Positions 17,122 through 25,535 of a stretch of DNA of 45,057 bases are shown here, piece after piece. The stretch comes from Candidatus Ancillula glyptotermitis (GTDB taxonomy: Bacteria > Actinomycetota > Actinomycetes > Actinomycetales > Bifidobacteriaceae). The translations under genes and the position numbers were made by a program. The stretch's first letter is position 1, and every line of letters starts with the position of its first letter. The notes beneath the pieces are model-generated. The model did no database searches. It was not told the origin of the DNA and worked only from the letters and a program-made list of their open reading frames with translations. The DNA lies in assembly GCA_031268675.1 (NCBI GenBank), contig JAIRWY010000059.1, positions 1 to 45,057 of the forward strand, in the 5' to 3' direction.

Positions 17122-18120
17122 ATGCAGCATCTGCTAACAATTGGGGAGCTTGAAAAGCAAGAAATTTGGGATATCCTAAATGAGGCTATGCGGATCAAGC
17201 ATGGTGTTGTGCGGTTTAATGATATTGGTGTTTTTCAGAATAAGCATATACTGATTGTTGGCGATATACTGCACTCAAGGGTGGCTAGATCTAATTTAGA
17301 ACTTCTGACAAAGCTTGGGGCGCGAGTTTCTTTCGTTGCTCCAGGTACTTTGTTGCCAAAAGATATTGATGATTGGTCTGTTACAGTTAATTACTCACTA
17401 GATAGCGCATTGAAAATAGCAGATTTTGATGCAATTATGATGCTTAGAATTCAAGAAGAGCGTATGCTCGGAGACGGTTTCTTTCCAACACTTCAAGAAT
17501 ATGTTCTGCACTATGGATTGACTAACGAAAGAATTGCAACAGTTGCAAAAGAAGTTCCTATATTACATCCAGCACCTATAAATAGAGGTCTTGAAATTAG
17601 TTCGTCTATTGCAGATTCTGAAAAGTCATTGATCAACCACCAGATTAGAAACGGTGTATATACGCGCATGGCTGTTCTAAAGTTGTTAATAAATCCAGAT
17701 GCAACTGCGCCTGATTCTGAGAGTTTGAAGGGTATAACTGTTTTGAACTTGTTCTTTGAAAATTCTACAAGAACGCGATTTTCATTTGAAACTGCTGAAA
17801 AAAAGCTTGGTGCATCTGTAATGAATTTTTCTGCTTCTGGTAGTTCGGTTTCTAAAGGAGAAAGTCTAAAAGATACTGTAACAACTTTGTATGCTATGGG
17901 TGTTGATGCAATTGTTATCCGCCATCAAGATTCTGGGGCTGCTTTTAGACTGGCGCATTCTGGATGGATTCCTCTTCCAGTTGTTAATGCGGGCGATGGA
18001 ACACATGCACATCCAACTCAGGCGCTATTAGATGCATTAACTTTGCGCGAACACTTTTCAGGATTTTCCCAAATCTACAAAACTGCTGATGCATATGGAA
18101 AAGAGGTTAAAACAACTTGA
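17122..18120 (+). CDS. pyrB: Aspartate carbamoyltransferase catalytic chain with rearranged domain order (segment-swapped)
   Basis: ATCase joins carbamoyl phosphate and aspartate in pyrimidine synthesis. The 332-residue protein opens with the normal first helix ([17 protein letters not shown], residues 3-19). It then goes straight to the aspartate domain: [14 protein letters not shown] (45-58), [10 protein letters not shown] (106-115), HPAPINRG (149-156) and the usual C-terminal helix [13 protein letters not shown] (177-189). After the linker DATAPDSES comes the carbamoyl-phosphate domain, which normally precedes these: STRTR (215-219), SSVSKGES (241-248), RH (267-268), [12 protein letters not shown] (289-300). 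All expected active-site residues are present, so it may be functional. Upstream AGGGG supports the ATG. The TGA overlaps the TTG of parC. No pyrI or other pyr gene adjoins it. Assembly error is the alternative explanation. Confidence 0.93.
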   Translation: MQHLLTIGELEKQEIWDILNEAMRIKHGVVRFNDIGVFQNKHILIVGDILHSRVARSNLELLTKLGARVSFVAPGTLLPKDIDDWSVTVNYSLDSALKIADFDAIMMLRIQEERMLGDGFFPTLQEYVLHYGLTNERIATVAKEVPILHPAPINRGLEISSSIADSEKSLINHQIRNGVYTRMAVLKLLINPDATAPDSESLKGITVLNLFFENSTRTRFSFETAEKKLGASVMNFSASGSSVSKGESLKDTVTTLYAMGVDAIVIRHQDSGAAFRLAHSGWIPLPVVNAGDGTHAHPTQALLDALTLREHFSGFSQIYKTADAYGKEVKTT

Positions 18121-20672
18121 GCGAGAATATTCAAGATGAAGACATTAATTCTGAGATGAAGACATCATTTCTTGAATATGCCTATTCTGTTATTTATGCT
18201 CGCGCACTTCCAGATGCTAGGGATGGATTAAAACCAGTTCAGCGTCGTATTCTTTTTCAGATGAATCAAATGCATCTAACTCCAGACCGTCCTTATATCA
18301 AGTCTGCGCGTGTTGTTGGCGATGTTATGGGTAAGCTACATCCACATGGAGATTCTGCGATTTATGATGCTATGGTACGACTTGCGCAGTCTTTTTCGCT
18401 TCGACTTCCACTAGTTGATGGACATGGCAACTTTGGGTCTTTAGATGATGGTCCTGCGGCTGCTCGTTATACTGAGGCCAAAATGACAACTGCTGCAGTT
18501 TCTATGTGCGAGAGCCTTGATGAAGATGTTGTAGATTTTGAGTCCAACTACGACAACAAGCTTAAACAACCAACTGTATTATCATCTGCAATACCGAATC
18601 TACTAGTTAATGGTGCATCTGGAATTGCAGTTGGTATGGCAACAAATATGCCTCCGCATAATCTTCGAGAAGTTGTTCATGGTGCAGTTTTTCTACTTGA
18701 TAATCCAGATGCTAGTTTAGAAGACTTGATGAGGTATATTAAAGGTCCTGATTTGCCAGGTGGTGCTAAAATAGTTGGACTAGATACAATAAAAGAAGCA
18801 TATATAACAGGTCGTGGAATATTCAAAATGCGTGCAAAGGCAAGTATTGAGAAGGTTAGTGCAAAAAAACAAGGAATTGTCATTACACAATTACCATATG
18901 GAGTTGGACCAGAAAAAGTGATTGAAAAGGTCTCCGAGTGTGTAAGATCGCATAAACTTGAGGGAATTACTGGTATTACGGATTTGACTGATCGCAAGAA
19001 TGGTTTAAAGTTGCAGATTGAGGTTAAAAATGGATTTAATCCGCACGCTATTTTGGCGAAGTTGTATAAATTAACACCTCTTGAAGAAAGTTTTGGAATT
19101 AACAATGTTGCTCTAGTTGATGGCGCTCCGCAAACGCTTGGACTTCGGCAATTATTACAGGTGTGGATTGACCATAGGCTTGAAGTAGTGAAGAGACGAA
19201 CACAATTCCGCTTAAATGCGGCTCGCGATAGATTACATCTTGTAGAGGGCTTGTTGATCGCAATTTTAGACATTGACGAAGTTATTCAGGTGATTCGAAG
19301 TTCTGAAGATACTCAAGAGGCAAGTGTTCGACTGCAGAGTGTTTTTGAACTAGATGAGATTCAGGCAAATTATATTTTAGACCTTCGATTACGCAGATTG
19401 ACAAAGTTTTCCAGAGTTGAACTTGAGAATGAGAAGTCAAACTTATTAACACAAATTGCTGAACTTGAGGAAATTCTTGGTGATCGACAAAAGCTTAAAA
19501 GTACTGTTAAGTCGCAGATGCATGAAGTTGCCCAAAAATTTGGAGATGATCGCAGAACAGTTCTATTGAGTAGTGATGAACAAACAACATCTTCAGTTGA
19601 CCTTTTAGGGGAGTTTTCTGGTGTTGGTAATTGTGCTAATACAGGCAGTATAATGAAATCTTCGCTAGGAAAACAGAGTCTTTCGCTTGAAATTCCTGAT
19701 ATGCCCTGTGATATATATTTAAGTGCAACTGGGTTAGTTGCATCGGTTCTTGCACAGGATGGGCAAAAAACAATACTAGAAGATGATCGTGCACCGCATG
19801 ATGCTATTAGTAAAGTTATTAGGAGTTCTACGCGTTCAAATTTTGGTGTTTTAACTTCGCATGGCCGTGTTTTTTTGATATCTACACTTGATTTACCACA
19901 GTTGGCAGTGAGCTCGAATCAAGCAATATCTGGACTTTCTGGCGGTATTCCATTATACAGCTTGCTTGAAGGCTTGCAGAAAACTGAAACACCAGTTACG
20001 ATTATGAGTCTTTATACAACTGAAGAAGAGTTGAAAACTGCACCTCCTTTTGCAATTGGAACTACTTTTGGAATAGTAAAAAGAGTTCGTCCAGAAGTAA
20101 TTCCAACTGATAGATCTGGAAATTATCATAGTGTTTTTGAATACATTGTTTTGCAGGAGGGAGATTCTGTTATTGGAGGAATTGAGGCACCTGATAATAC
20201 TGAGCTTGTGTTTGTTTCAACTGATTCCAATCTTTTGCACTATAGTGCTTCTCTTGTGCGTCCGCAGGGTAGAATTGCTGGAGGAATGGCTGGAATTAAA
20301 CTCTCAGATGGACAAAAAGTGCTGTTTTTTGGTGCAGTTTATGAGAAGGATGCGCTAGTGTTTACAGTTGCTGGTGATGGTATGGCACTTCCAAATACGC
20401 AGACAGGGTTTGGAAAGTTGACACCGTTTGAGTTGTATCCATCTAAGGGGCGGGCAACTGGGGGAGTGCGTTCTCAAAAGTTCTTAAAAGGGCAGAATTC
20501 GTTAATATATGCGTGGATAGGTGCTAAAAATGCTAGAGCAAACACTTCCACTGGTGCTCCAAAAGAATTACCAGAAATTGATATGCGCAGAGATGGTTCA
20601 GGTACGAAACTTTTTGCAGTAATTAGTGCTGTTGGAGCGTTCGCGCGCACAGAGGGAGAGGGAACGGTCTAA
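18117..20672 (+). CDS. parC: DNA topoisomerase IV subunit A
   Basis: This 851-residue type IIA topoisomerase breakage-reunion subunit works with ParE to decatenate chromosomes. The catalytic Tyr is in AARYTEAKM (about residue 117). The quinolone-determining stretch [12 protein letters not shown] keeps the usual Ser, predicting no target-based quinolone resistance there. The C-terminal blades lack a GyrA box (QRRGGKG) but contain [10 protein letters not shown], so I call it ParC rather than GyrA. The start is TTG at 18117, overlapping the pyrB stop by four bases, with AAGAGG about ten bases upstream. The parE gene is not in the window. Transcription probably reads through from rpoBC-pyrB. Confidence 0.9.
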   Translation: MSENIQDEDINSEMKTSFLEYAYSVIYARALPDARDGLKPVQRRILFQMNQMHLTPDRPYIKSARVVGDVMGKLHPHGDSAIYDAMVRLAQSFSLRLPLVDGHGNFGSLDDGPAAARYTEAKMTTAAVSMCESLDEDVVDFESNYDNKLKQPTVLSSAIPNLLVNGASGIAVGMATNMPPHNLREVVHGAVFLLDNPDASLEDLMRYIKGPDLPGGAKIVGLDTIKEAYITGRGIFKMRAKASIEKVSAKKQGIVITQLPYGVGPEKVIEKVSECVRSHKLEGITGITDLTDRKNGLKLQIEVKNGFNPHAILAKLYKLTPLEESFGINNVALVDGAPQTLGLRQLLQVWIDHRLEVVKRRTQFRLNAARDRLHLVEGLLIAILDIDEVIQVIRSSEDTQEASVRLQSVFELDEIQANYILDLRLRRLTKFSRVELENEKSNLLTQIAELEEILGDRQKLKSTVKSQMHEVAQKFGDDRRTVLLSSDEQTTSSVDLLGEFSGVGNCANTGSIMKSSLGKQSLSLEIPDMPCDIYLSATGLVASVLAQDGQKTILEDDRAPHDAISKVIRSSTRSNFGVLTSHGRVFLISTLDLPQLAVSSNQAISGLSGGIPLYSLLEGLQKTETPVTIMSLYTTEEELKTAPPFAIGTTFGIVKRVRPEVIPTDRSGNYHSVFEYIVLQEGDSVIGGIEAPDNTELVFVSTDSNLLHYSASLVRPQGRIAGGMAGIKLSDGQKVLFFGAVYEKDALVFTVAGDGMALPNTQTGFGKLTPFELYPSKGRATGGVRSQKFLKGQNSLIYAWIGAKNARANTSTGAPKELPEIDMRRDGSGTKLFAVISAVGAFARTEGEGTV

Positions 20673-20744
20673 TCCTGTGCAATCGTACTACTTGTTACTG
20701 CGTTGCACTACTAAATTGTGCGCGTTACGCGCTTGCGTGCGGAA

Positions 20745-20773
20745 AATTGTGTAATGCAAAGCATTACACAATT
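20745..20773. repeat. Perfect 13-bp hairpin (AAA loop)
   Basis: AATTGTGTAATGC (20745-20757), AAA, then GCATTACACAATT (20761-20773). The inner part GTGTAATGCAAAGCATT differs by one base from 121-137 at the start of the window, so this is a dispersed element. Confidence 0.85.
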
Positions 20774-20798
20774 ATTAAAATGTGCAAGCGCAATTTGG

Positions 20799-20821
20799 AG
20801 TATAGCGCAAAGCGCTATACT
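20799..20821. repeat. Perfect 10-bp hairpin (AAA loop)
   Basis: AGTATAGCGC (20799-20808), AAA, then GCGCTATACT (20812-20821). It has the same loop as the preceding hairpin but different arms. Confidence 0.85.
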
Positions 20822-20902
20822 GTTTTAAGCGTGCAAGCGCAGTTTAACAGCGTATTTTGTAAACAAAACACTCCTATTTGAGCGCAAGCGCAGTTTGATG
20901 GC

Positions 20903-20972
20903 CTAATTCAAAAGCATTAGACCGTATTGGTGCAAGCATACGCAAGTTGAATGTGTAATGCTTTTGAATTAG
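20903..20972. terminator. 17-bp perfect inverted repeat, possible bidirectional terminator
   Basis: CTAATTCAAAAGCATTA (20903-20919) and its exact complement TAATGCTTTTGAATTAG (20956-20972) enclose 36 bases. The structure lies just beyond the aroKB stop (20990) and 230 bases beyond the parC stop. There is no T run, so intrinsic termination is uncertain. Confidence 0.5.
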
Positions 20973-20989
20973 ACTATTAGATAGCGTAA

Positions 20990-22621
20990 TCAGAAAATTA
21001 CACTGCGAGACCGCTGTTGGAAGTGTATGACTTTCTCCACTGCGGTCTTCATTTGCATTTCATCTGGATCATTATATATAATCGGTTGTTGTAATTTTTC
21101 TAGTACTATTAACTGTAGTTTATTCTTAGATACCTTTTTATCCAATTTCATGCATTTTGTCATATCTTCAAATGATGCGTTGAGTTCTAATGAAGTTGGC
21201 AAATTTAACAACTTTGCGTAATTGTAATGTGTCTGTAGTAGTTCTTTGCTTAAAATGCCGTTCGCATGAGCAAATTCTGCAGCAATTAGCATACCTAAAG
21301 AAACGGCTTCACCATGTCGTAAATTATAATCATCTAGTTTTTCAATTGCATGCGCAAAAGAGTGTCCATAATTCAGGAAGATCCGATTACCAGACTCTTT
21401 AAAATCTTCGCAAACAAAGTGCTTCTTCGCCTTAACTGTGCGGTAAATAATTTTCTTGAGGTTTTTATCCACATCATCATTTATCAAGTCTAGGATTTTG
21501 GCATCTTGAATAAGACCCATCTTCAGCACTTCGCCCATAGCCTGAGTGAATTCACGTGCAGGAAGTGTATATAATGTGTTCATTGCTGCAACAACTCCGA
21601 TTGGACTGTAGAAAGTACCACATAAGTTTTTACCCTGTTCTAGGTTAATTCCAGTTTTACCGCCAACTGAAGCATCAACCATTGCTAGAAGACTAGTCGG
21701 TATATTCAAATTCTTAATTCCTCGCATATATGTACTTGCAACAAAACCGCTAAGGTCAGTAACTGCGCCGCCGCCAAAACCTATAATTGCATCACTACGC
21801 ACAAAACCTAATTCCGCTAGTTTTCTTAGGGTAGTTGTGTATGAGGTTGTAGTCTTTCCTCGTTCTGCATCTTCAACCTCGATTGTGTATGCATTATAAT
21901 TTAGCAATTTTAGTGCATCTAACAGCCCTATTAAGTGCCTTTTAACGCTTGCTGTGTGTATAACAGCCACCTTTGAAACATCGCTTCCTAGAAGGCTTAC
22001 AGCGTTATAATATACACTTTTAGACTTACTGATTATGACATCATACAGATCATCATCAGCATTTATTGTTATTACACTAGTTTTTTTCACGAAGTTGCGA
22101 ATTTGTTTGCGTGCTATATTTATACTATTTTCAGAGTCAACCTGAATCCTAAATGTGCAAGCATTTTCCAGATTTGCTGTTCGTACTGCTTTCAATTTAT
22201 CCCAATGCTTGCTAATATCATCAACTGTTCGATTCTGGTCACCAAAAAGTGGACGTGTATAATTCTTGCGGTTTATTCTTTCAATTGCTATTTGCTTGTC
22301 CACATCTAAATATACGACTACTCCTCCATTCATACGGTATTCGCGAAGCAACTGACGGCTTTCTTTTTGTTCAACACTACCACCACCAAGAGATACAATG
22401 CCATCAAAGTTATGCAGTAAATCTTCTACAGCTCTAACTTCAGCCTCTCTAAAAGATGCTTCACCTTTCTCTTTGAAGATCTGCTCAATAGTAGAACTTA
22501 AAGAAGTGGAAATTACTACATCACTGTCTGCAACTGGTACACCATATTTCTCGCCATATGCTGTAGCAACTTTGCTTTTTCCGCTTGCTGGCATTCCGAT
22601 TAACACAACTTCTGGCTGCAT
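20990..22621 (-). CDS. aroKB: Bifunctional shikimate kinase / 3-dehydroquinate synthase
   Basis: This 543-residue fusion carries two shikimate-pathway enzymes. Residues about 1-170 are shikimate kinase, with Walker A GMPASGKS (9-16), and the GGG segment SLGGGSVE. Residues about 185-535 are 3-dehydroquinate synthase, with GFGGGAVTDLSGFVASTYMRG, NIPTSLLAMVDASVGGKTGIN, the zinc-ligand region NYGHSFAHAIE and RHGEAVSLGM. The two catalyse non-consecutive steps (DAHP to dehydroquinate; shikimate to shikimate-3-phosphate). The ATG directly follows the aroC TAA (TAAATG), so translation is coupled. The fused arrangement is, from memory, normal in bifidobacteria and helps place the organism. Last gene of the tkt-glgC-FKBP-aroC-aroKB run. 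Confidence 0.95.
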   Translation of the reverse strand: MQPEVVLIGMPASGKSKVATAYGEKYGVPVADSDVVISTSLSSTIEQIFKEKGEASFREAEVRAVEDLLHNFDGIVSLGGGSVEQKESRQLLREYRMNGGVVVYLDVDKQIAIERINRKNYTRPLFGDQNRTVDDISKHWDKLKAVRTANLENACTFRIQVDSENSINIARKQIRNFVKKTSVITINADDDLYDVIISKSKSVYYNAVSLLGSDVSKVAVIHTASVKRHLIGLLDALKLLNYNAYTIEVEDAERGKTTTSYTTTLRKLAELGFVRSDAIIGFGGGAVTDLSGFVASTYMRGIKNLNIPTSLLAMVDASVGGKTGINLEQGKNLCGTFYSPIGVVAAMNTLYTLPAREFTQAMGEVLKMGLIQDAKILDLINDDVDKNLKKIIYRTVKAKKHFVCEDFKESGNRIFLNYGHSFAHAIEKLDDYNLRHGEAVSLGMLIAAEFAHANGILSKELLQTHYNYAKLLNLPTSLELNASFEDMTKCMKLDKKVSKNKLQLIVLEKLQQPIIYNDPDEMQMKTAVEKVIHFQQRSRSVIF

Positions 22622-23797
22622 TTATATATCAACTCCGCGTTTTAAGAACTTCTGAATCCGAATCTGATATGCTCCAAAGTTGGATTTAATCTCTTCTACT
22701 GAATCTTGCCCGAACTTCTTGCATATAAAATCTGCTAGAGTTATAGCAACCATCGAGCTAGCAACCACACTTGCAGGAAAAACTGCAGAAATATCAGATC
22801 TCTGAGAATGTGCTTTTTCTTGCGATGCGGTATGAATGTTGATGCTTGGTAATCCTCCAGGAATTGACGGTATCGGCTTAACTACTGCACGAACAACTAC
22901 AGGCATTCCATTGGAAATTCCGCCTTCAATTCCTCCTGCATGATTTGAAGCTCTTGTGACTTTACCATTTTGGTCATATATTATATGATCATGTGCTGCA
23001 GTTCCATAAGTGTTCGCTAATGCAAAACCATCGCCAATTTCAACACCTTTAAATGCCTGAATGCTCATAATAGCACCTGAAAGTGCAGCATCTAGTCTGG
23101 TCTTTGCAGTTATGTACGAACCTAGTCCATGAGGTACATTTTTAGCAATAACTTCAACGATTCCACCAATTGTTTCACCATGCTTTTTGGCATCCTGAGC
23201 TACACTTTCGCAGTCATTAAGAAATTCTTCAGTACTTTGAGTGAGCTGTTTTTTGGCTGTTCCAAACTGCAAAACTTCGTAATCTACTCTAATTTTACAA
23301 ACTTGCTCTATAAACTTCTTGGCAATTGCTCCAGCAGCAACTCTAGCAGCAGTTTCTCTAGCAGATGCTCTTTCAAGTACATTTCTTGCAGTATCAAAAC
23401 CGTATTTCAAGATGCCTTCAAAATCTGCATGACCTGGTCGCGGTCTCACTAATTGATCAAACTTCTCGCTTTCGGGCATGTTCGGTTGTGCCTGATTATC
23501 AAAAGTATTAGTATTTACTGGATCTGGAGACATAATCTTGTCCCATTTGTGCCACTCGCTGTTTTCTATTTCAATTGCTATTGGACTTCCGATTGTGTAT
23601 CCTTGTATTACACCAGATACAATTCTAACAACATCCTTTTCAAACTTCTGACGATCACCACGTCCAACTCCAAGCCGTCTTTTGGCAAGTTCCTGTATAA
23701 TATCATCAGTTTGAATTTGAACACCAGCAGGAATACCTTCAAGTATGGTAATCAACTTAGGTCCATGTGATTCACCAGCAGTATAATAGCAAACCAT
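22622..23797 (-). CDS. aroC: Chorismate synthase
   Basis: This 391-residue enzyme converts 5-enolpyruvylshikimate-3-phosphate to chorismate using reduced FMN, the last step of the shikimate pathway. The N-terminal TAGESHGPKL, the RRLGVGRGDRQKFEKD segment, RPGHADFEG, SARETAARVAAGAIAK, the GGIEGGISNG motif and the late DISAVFPASVV segment are all in family order. The ATG lies six bases after the FKBP stop; no strong ribosome binding site is visible, suggesting coupling. Length is normal for actinobacteria. Confidence 0.96.
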   Translation of the reverse strand: MVCYYTAGESHGPKLITILEGIPAGVQIQTDDIIQELAKRRLGVGRGDRQKFEKDVVRIVSGVIQGYTIGSPIAIEIENSEWHKWDKIMSPDPVNTNTFDNQAQPNMPESEKFDQLVRPRPGHADFEGILKYGFDTARNVLERASARETAARVAAGAIAKKFIEQVCKIRVDYEVLQFGTAKKQLTQSTEEFLNDCESVAQDAKKHGETIGGIVEVIAKNVPHGLGSYITAKTRLDAALSGAIMSIQAFKGVEIGDGFALANTYGTAAHDHIIYDQNGKVTRASNHAGGIEGGISNGMPVVVRAVVKPIPSIPGGLPSINIHTASQEKAHSQRSDISAVFPASVVASSMVAITLADFICKKFGQDSVEEIKSNFGAYQIRIQKFLKRGVDI

Positions 23798-23803
23798 AAC
23801 GAA

Positions 23804-24220
23804 TTACTTTGTTCCCAAGATATCGACAACGAATACTAGTGTATCAGTTCCACCAATTCCAGCTTGTGGAACACCCCTTGCTCCATAACCATATTCTGGC
23901 GGAATTGAAATCAGCACTCGTGAACCAGTTGTTTTACCAACAAGTGCTTCATCCCACCCTTTTATAACTGCACCAACACCAATTGGAAACGATATTGAAC
24001 TTCCTCTTGCAAATGAAGAGTCAAAAACATCTCCACCATAAACTACACCGTGGTAGTTTACATCTATGCTCTGACCAGCTTTTACTTCTTCTCCTGCGTT
24101 CAAGCCATTTTCTGATGAAAGAACGAACACCTCAAGACTTTCTGGTGCTGTTTTATCATTGAACTTGATTTCTGGTAGTACACCAAAATCTCCTACTACT
24201 TCAAATGTTTCTTTTGCCAT
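23804..24220 (-). CDS. FKBP-type peptidyl-prolyl cis-trans isomerase
   Basis: This 138-residue protein catalyses proline isomerisation during protein folding. Two features fit a C-terminal FKBP domain: VNYHGVVYGGDVFDSSFARG, and FPIGVGAVIKGWDEALVG followed by IPPEYGYGARG. The final VFVVDIL is the last strand. There is no signal peptide or membrane segment, so it acts in the cytoplasm. AGAAAGGT lies upstream of the ATG at 24220. It sits between glgC and aroC in the same run of minus-strand genes, an apparently unrelated passenger. Its N-terminal half resembles short actinobacterial FKBPs with an extra strand region. Confidence 0.92.
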   Translation of the reverse strand: MAKETFEVVGDFGVLPEIKFNDKTAPESLEVFVLSSENGLNAGEEVKAGQSIDVNYHGVVYGGDVFDSSFARGSSISFPIGVGAVIKGWDEALVGKTTGSRVLISIPPEYGYGARGVPQAGIGGTDTLVFVVDILGTK

Positions 24221-24232
24221 AATTTTACCTTT

Positions 24233-25525
24233 CTACTTGCTAAAAAAACTATAATCCGCATCTATAACACGGTCTTTATGAATAATCGTACTTTTAGGAA
24301 CCACTACTATTCCATTTTTAGAGATTGTGAATCCGCGAGCTAAATCTTCTTCTCGATTATAGCCGATCTCAACTCCCTCATCAACTAAGACATACTTGTC
24401 CAAGATTGCATTCTTGATCTTTGCATGGCGCTTAATAATAACATTATCTAATAAAATTGACTTGTTTATGTCAACATACGAGTTAATGCGAACACCAGGT
24501 GACAAAACAGAATCACTGACTTTTCCGCCAGAAATAATTACACCAGGACTAATTATGGAATTGATTGCAGTTCCTACGCGCTTCTCGTCAAATGAACCAT
24601 CATGAACGAATTTTGCAGGTGGTAAACCAATATATCCAGTGTGCAGTGGCCAAGATGCATTGTACAAATTGAAAACTGGATGGCTAGATATTAAGTCCAT
24701 ATTTGACTCGTAGTATGCATCAATTGTCCCTAAATCTTGCCAGTAGTTCTGATCCTTCTCTGTTGATTCTGGAATCTTGTTGGTCGTAAAATCATAGAAT
24801 CCGCATTCACCCTTTTCAACAAAGTACGGAACAATATCTCCACCCATATCATGCGTAGTTTCAGTCTTAGGCAGTCTGTGATCTCTATTTAGAGCTTCAA
24901 CTAGCGCAGGAACATTTGCAACATAATTGCCCATACTTGCAAGCACCTGATTAGGATTATCTGGAAGACCTTGTGCGCTATCAGGCTTCTCAAGGAAATT
25001 CTTAATATATCCAGCTTTTGCACGATCTACTTCAATAACTCCAAATTCCGATGCAGTTTCAATTGGTTGGCGAATTCCAGCAACTGTAAATTCCGCTCCA
25101 GATTCAACGTGGCTAGTCACCATTTGCGAGAAATCCATGCGATAAACATTATCAGCGCCAACTACAACAACTATATCTGGTCTTTCATCTTCAATAATAT
25201 TCAGGCACTGGTAAATTGCATCTGCAGATCCTAAGTACCAGTCTTTTGAAACACGTTGTTGGGCAGGAATTGTTGAGACATAATTACCCAGCAATTGGCT
25301 CATTCTCCAGGTTTTTGATATATGACGGTCAAGTGAATGGCTTTTATACTGTGTCAGTACAATAATTTGTAAATAACCAGAATTAACAAGGTTACTCAGC
25401 GGAAAATCAATTAGGCGATATGTCCCTCCAAATGGTACTGCAGGTTTCGCACGCTGTTTAGTCAATGGCATTAGGCGTTTACCTTCACCACCAGCTAAAA
25501 CAATTGCAAGTACTTTTTTGTTCAT
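24233..25525 (-). CDS. glgC: Glucose-1-phosphate adenylyltransferase (ADP-glucose pyrophosphorylase)
   Basis: This 430-residue enzyme makes ADP-glucose for glycogen synthesis. The nucleotide-binding [20 protein letters not shown] lies near residue 10, followed by [18 protein letters not shown] and the W-containing GSADAIYQ segment. The C-terminal left-handed beta-helix region carries [17 protein letters not shown]-like repeats. It starts ten bases after the tkt stop on the minus strand. No glycogen synthase or branching enzyme gene is in the window. Motif order and length are normal, and the Arg/Lys-rich N-terminus fits allosteric control. Confidence 0.95.
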   Translation of the reverse strand: MNKKVLAIVLAGGEGKRLMPLTKQRAKPAVPFGGTYRLIDFPLSNLVNSGYLQIIVLTQYKSHSLDRHISKTWRMSQLLGNYVSTIPAQQRVSKDWYLGSADAIYQCLNIIEDERPDIVVVVGADNVYRMDFSQMVTSHVESGAEFTVAGIRQPIETASEFGVIEVDRAKAGYIKNFLEKPDSAQGLPDNPNQVLASMGNYVANVPALVEALNRDHRLPKTETTHDMGGDIVPYFVEKGECGFYDFTTNKIPESTEKDQNYWQDLGTIDAYYESNMDLISSHPVFNLYNASWPLHTGYIGLPPAKFVHDGSFDEKRVGTAINSIISPGVIISGGKVSDSVLSPGVRINSYVDINKSILLDNVIIKRHAKIKNAILDKYVLVDEGVEIGYNREEDLARGFTISKNGIVVVPKSTIIHKDRVIDADYSFFSK

Positions 25526-25535
25526 ATTAGTACCC

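Larger units (their letters stand above)
20673..20989. repeat. Array of palindromes with about 50-base period between convergent parC and aroKB
   Basis: No gene is present. A constant element GYGCAAGC (full form GYGCAAGCGCARTTT) starts at 20782, 20831, 20882 and 20930, spaced 49, 51 and 48 bases. An inverted partial copy (GCGCTTGCG) starts at 20729. Each gap holds a different palindrome, several with an AAA loop: 20745-20773, 20799-20821 and TTTTGTAAACAAAA near 20855. The repeats are too short and diverged for CRISPR, and the spacers are palindromic. As the genes on both sides converge here, the structures may end transcription from both, but function is unknown. Confidence 0.7.

Noticed and set aside
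17122-18120. A frameshifted or truncated pyrB next to a second partial copy
   Set aside because: The frame is uninterrupted, each conserved block occurs once, and the total length matches a single chain.
18677-19273. 198-aa minus-strand ORF within parC
   Set aside because: It is antisense to intact topoisomerase coding sequence with all expected motifs.
18117-20672. Calling the topoisomerase GyrA
   Set aside because: No GyrA box is visible in the C-terminal domain, and the [10 protein letters not shown] segment fits ParC; a gyrB or parE neighbour would be more decisive.
20729-20972. CRISPR array
   Set aside because: The spacing is regular, but the constant element is only about 15 bases, is not identical between copies, and the intervals are palindromes rather than unique spacers. 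No cas genes are present.
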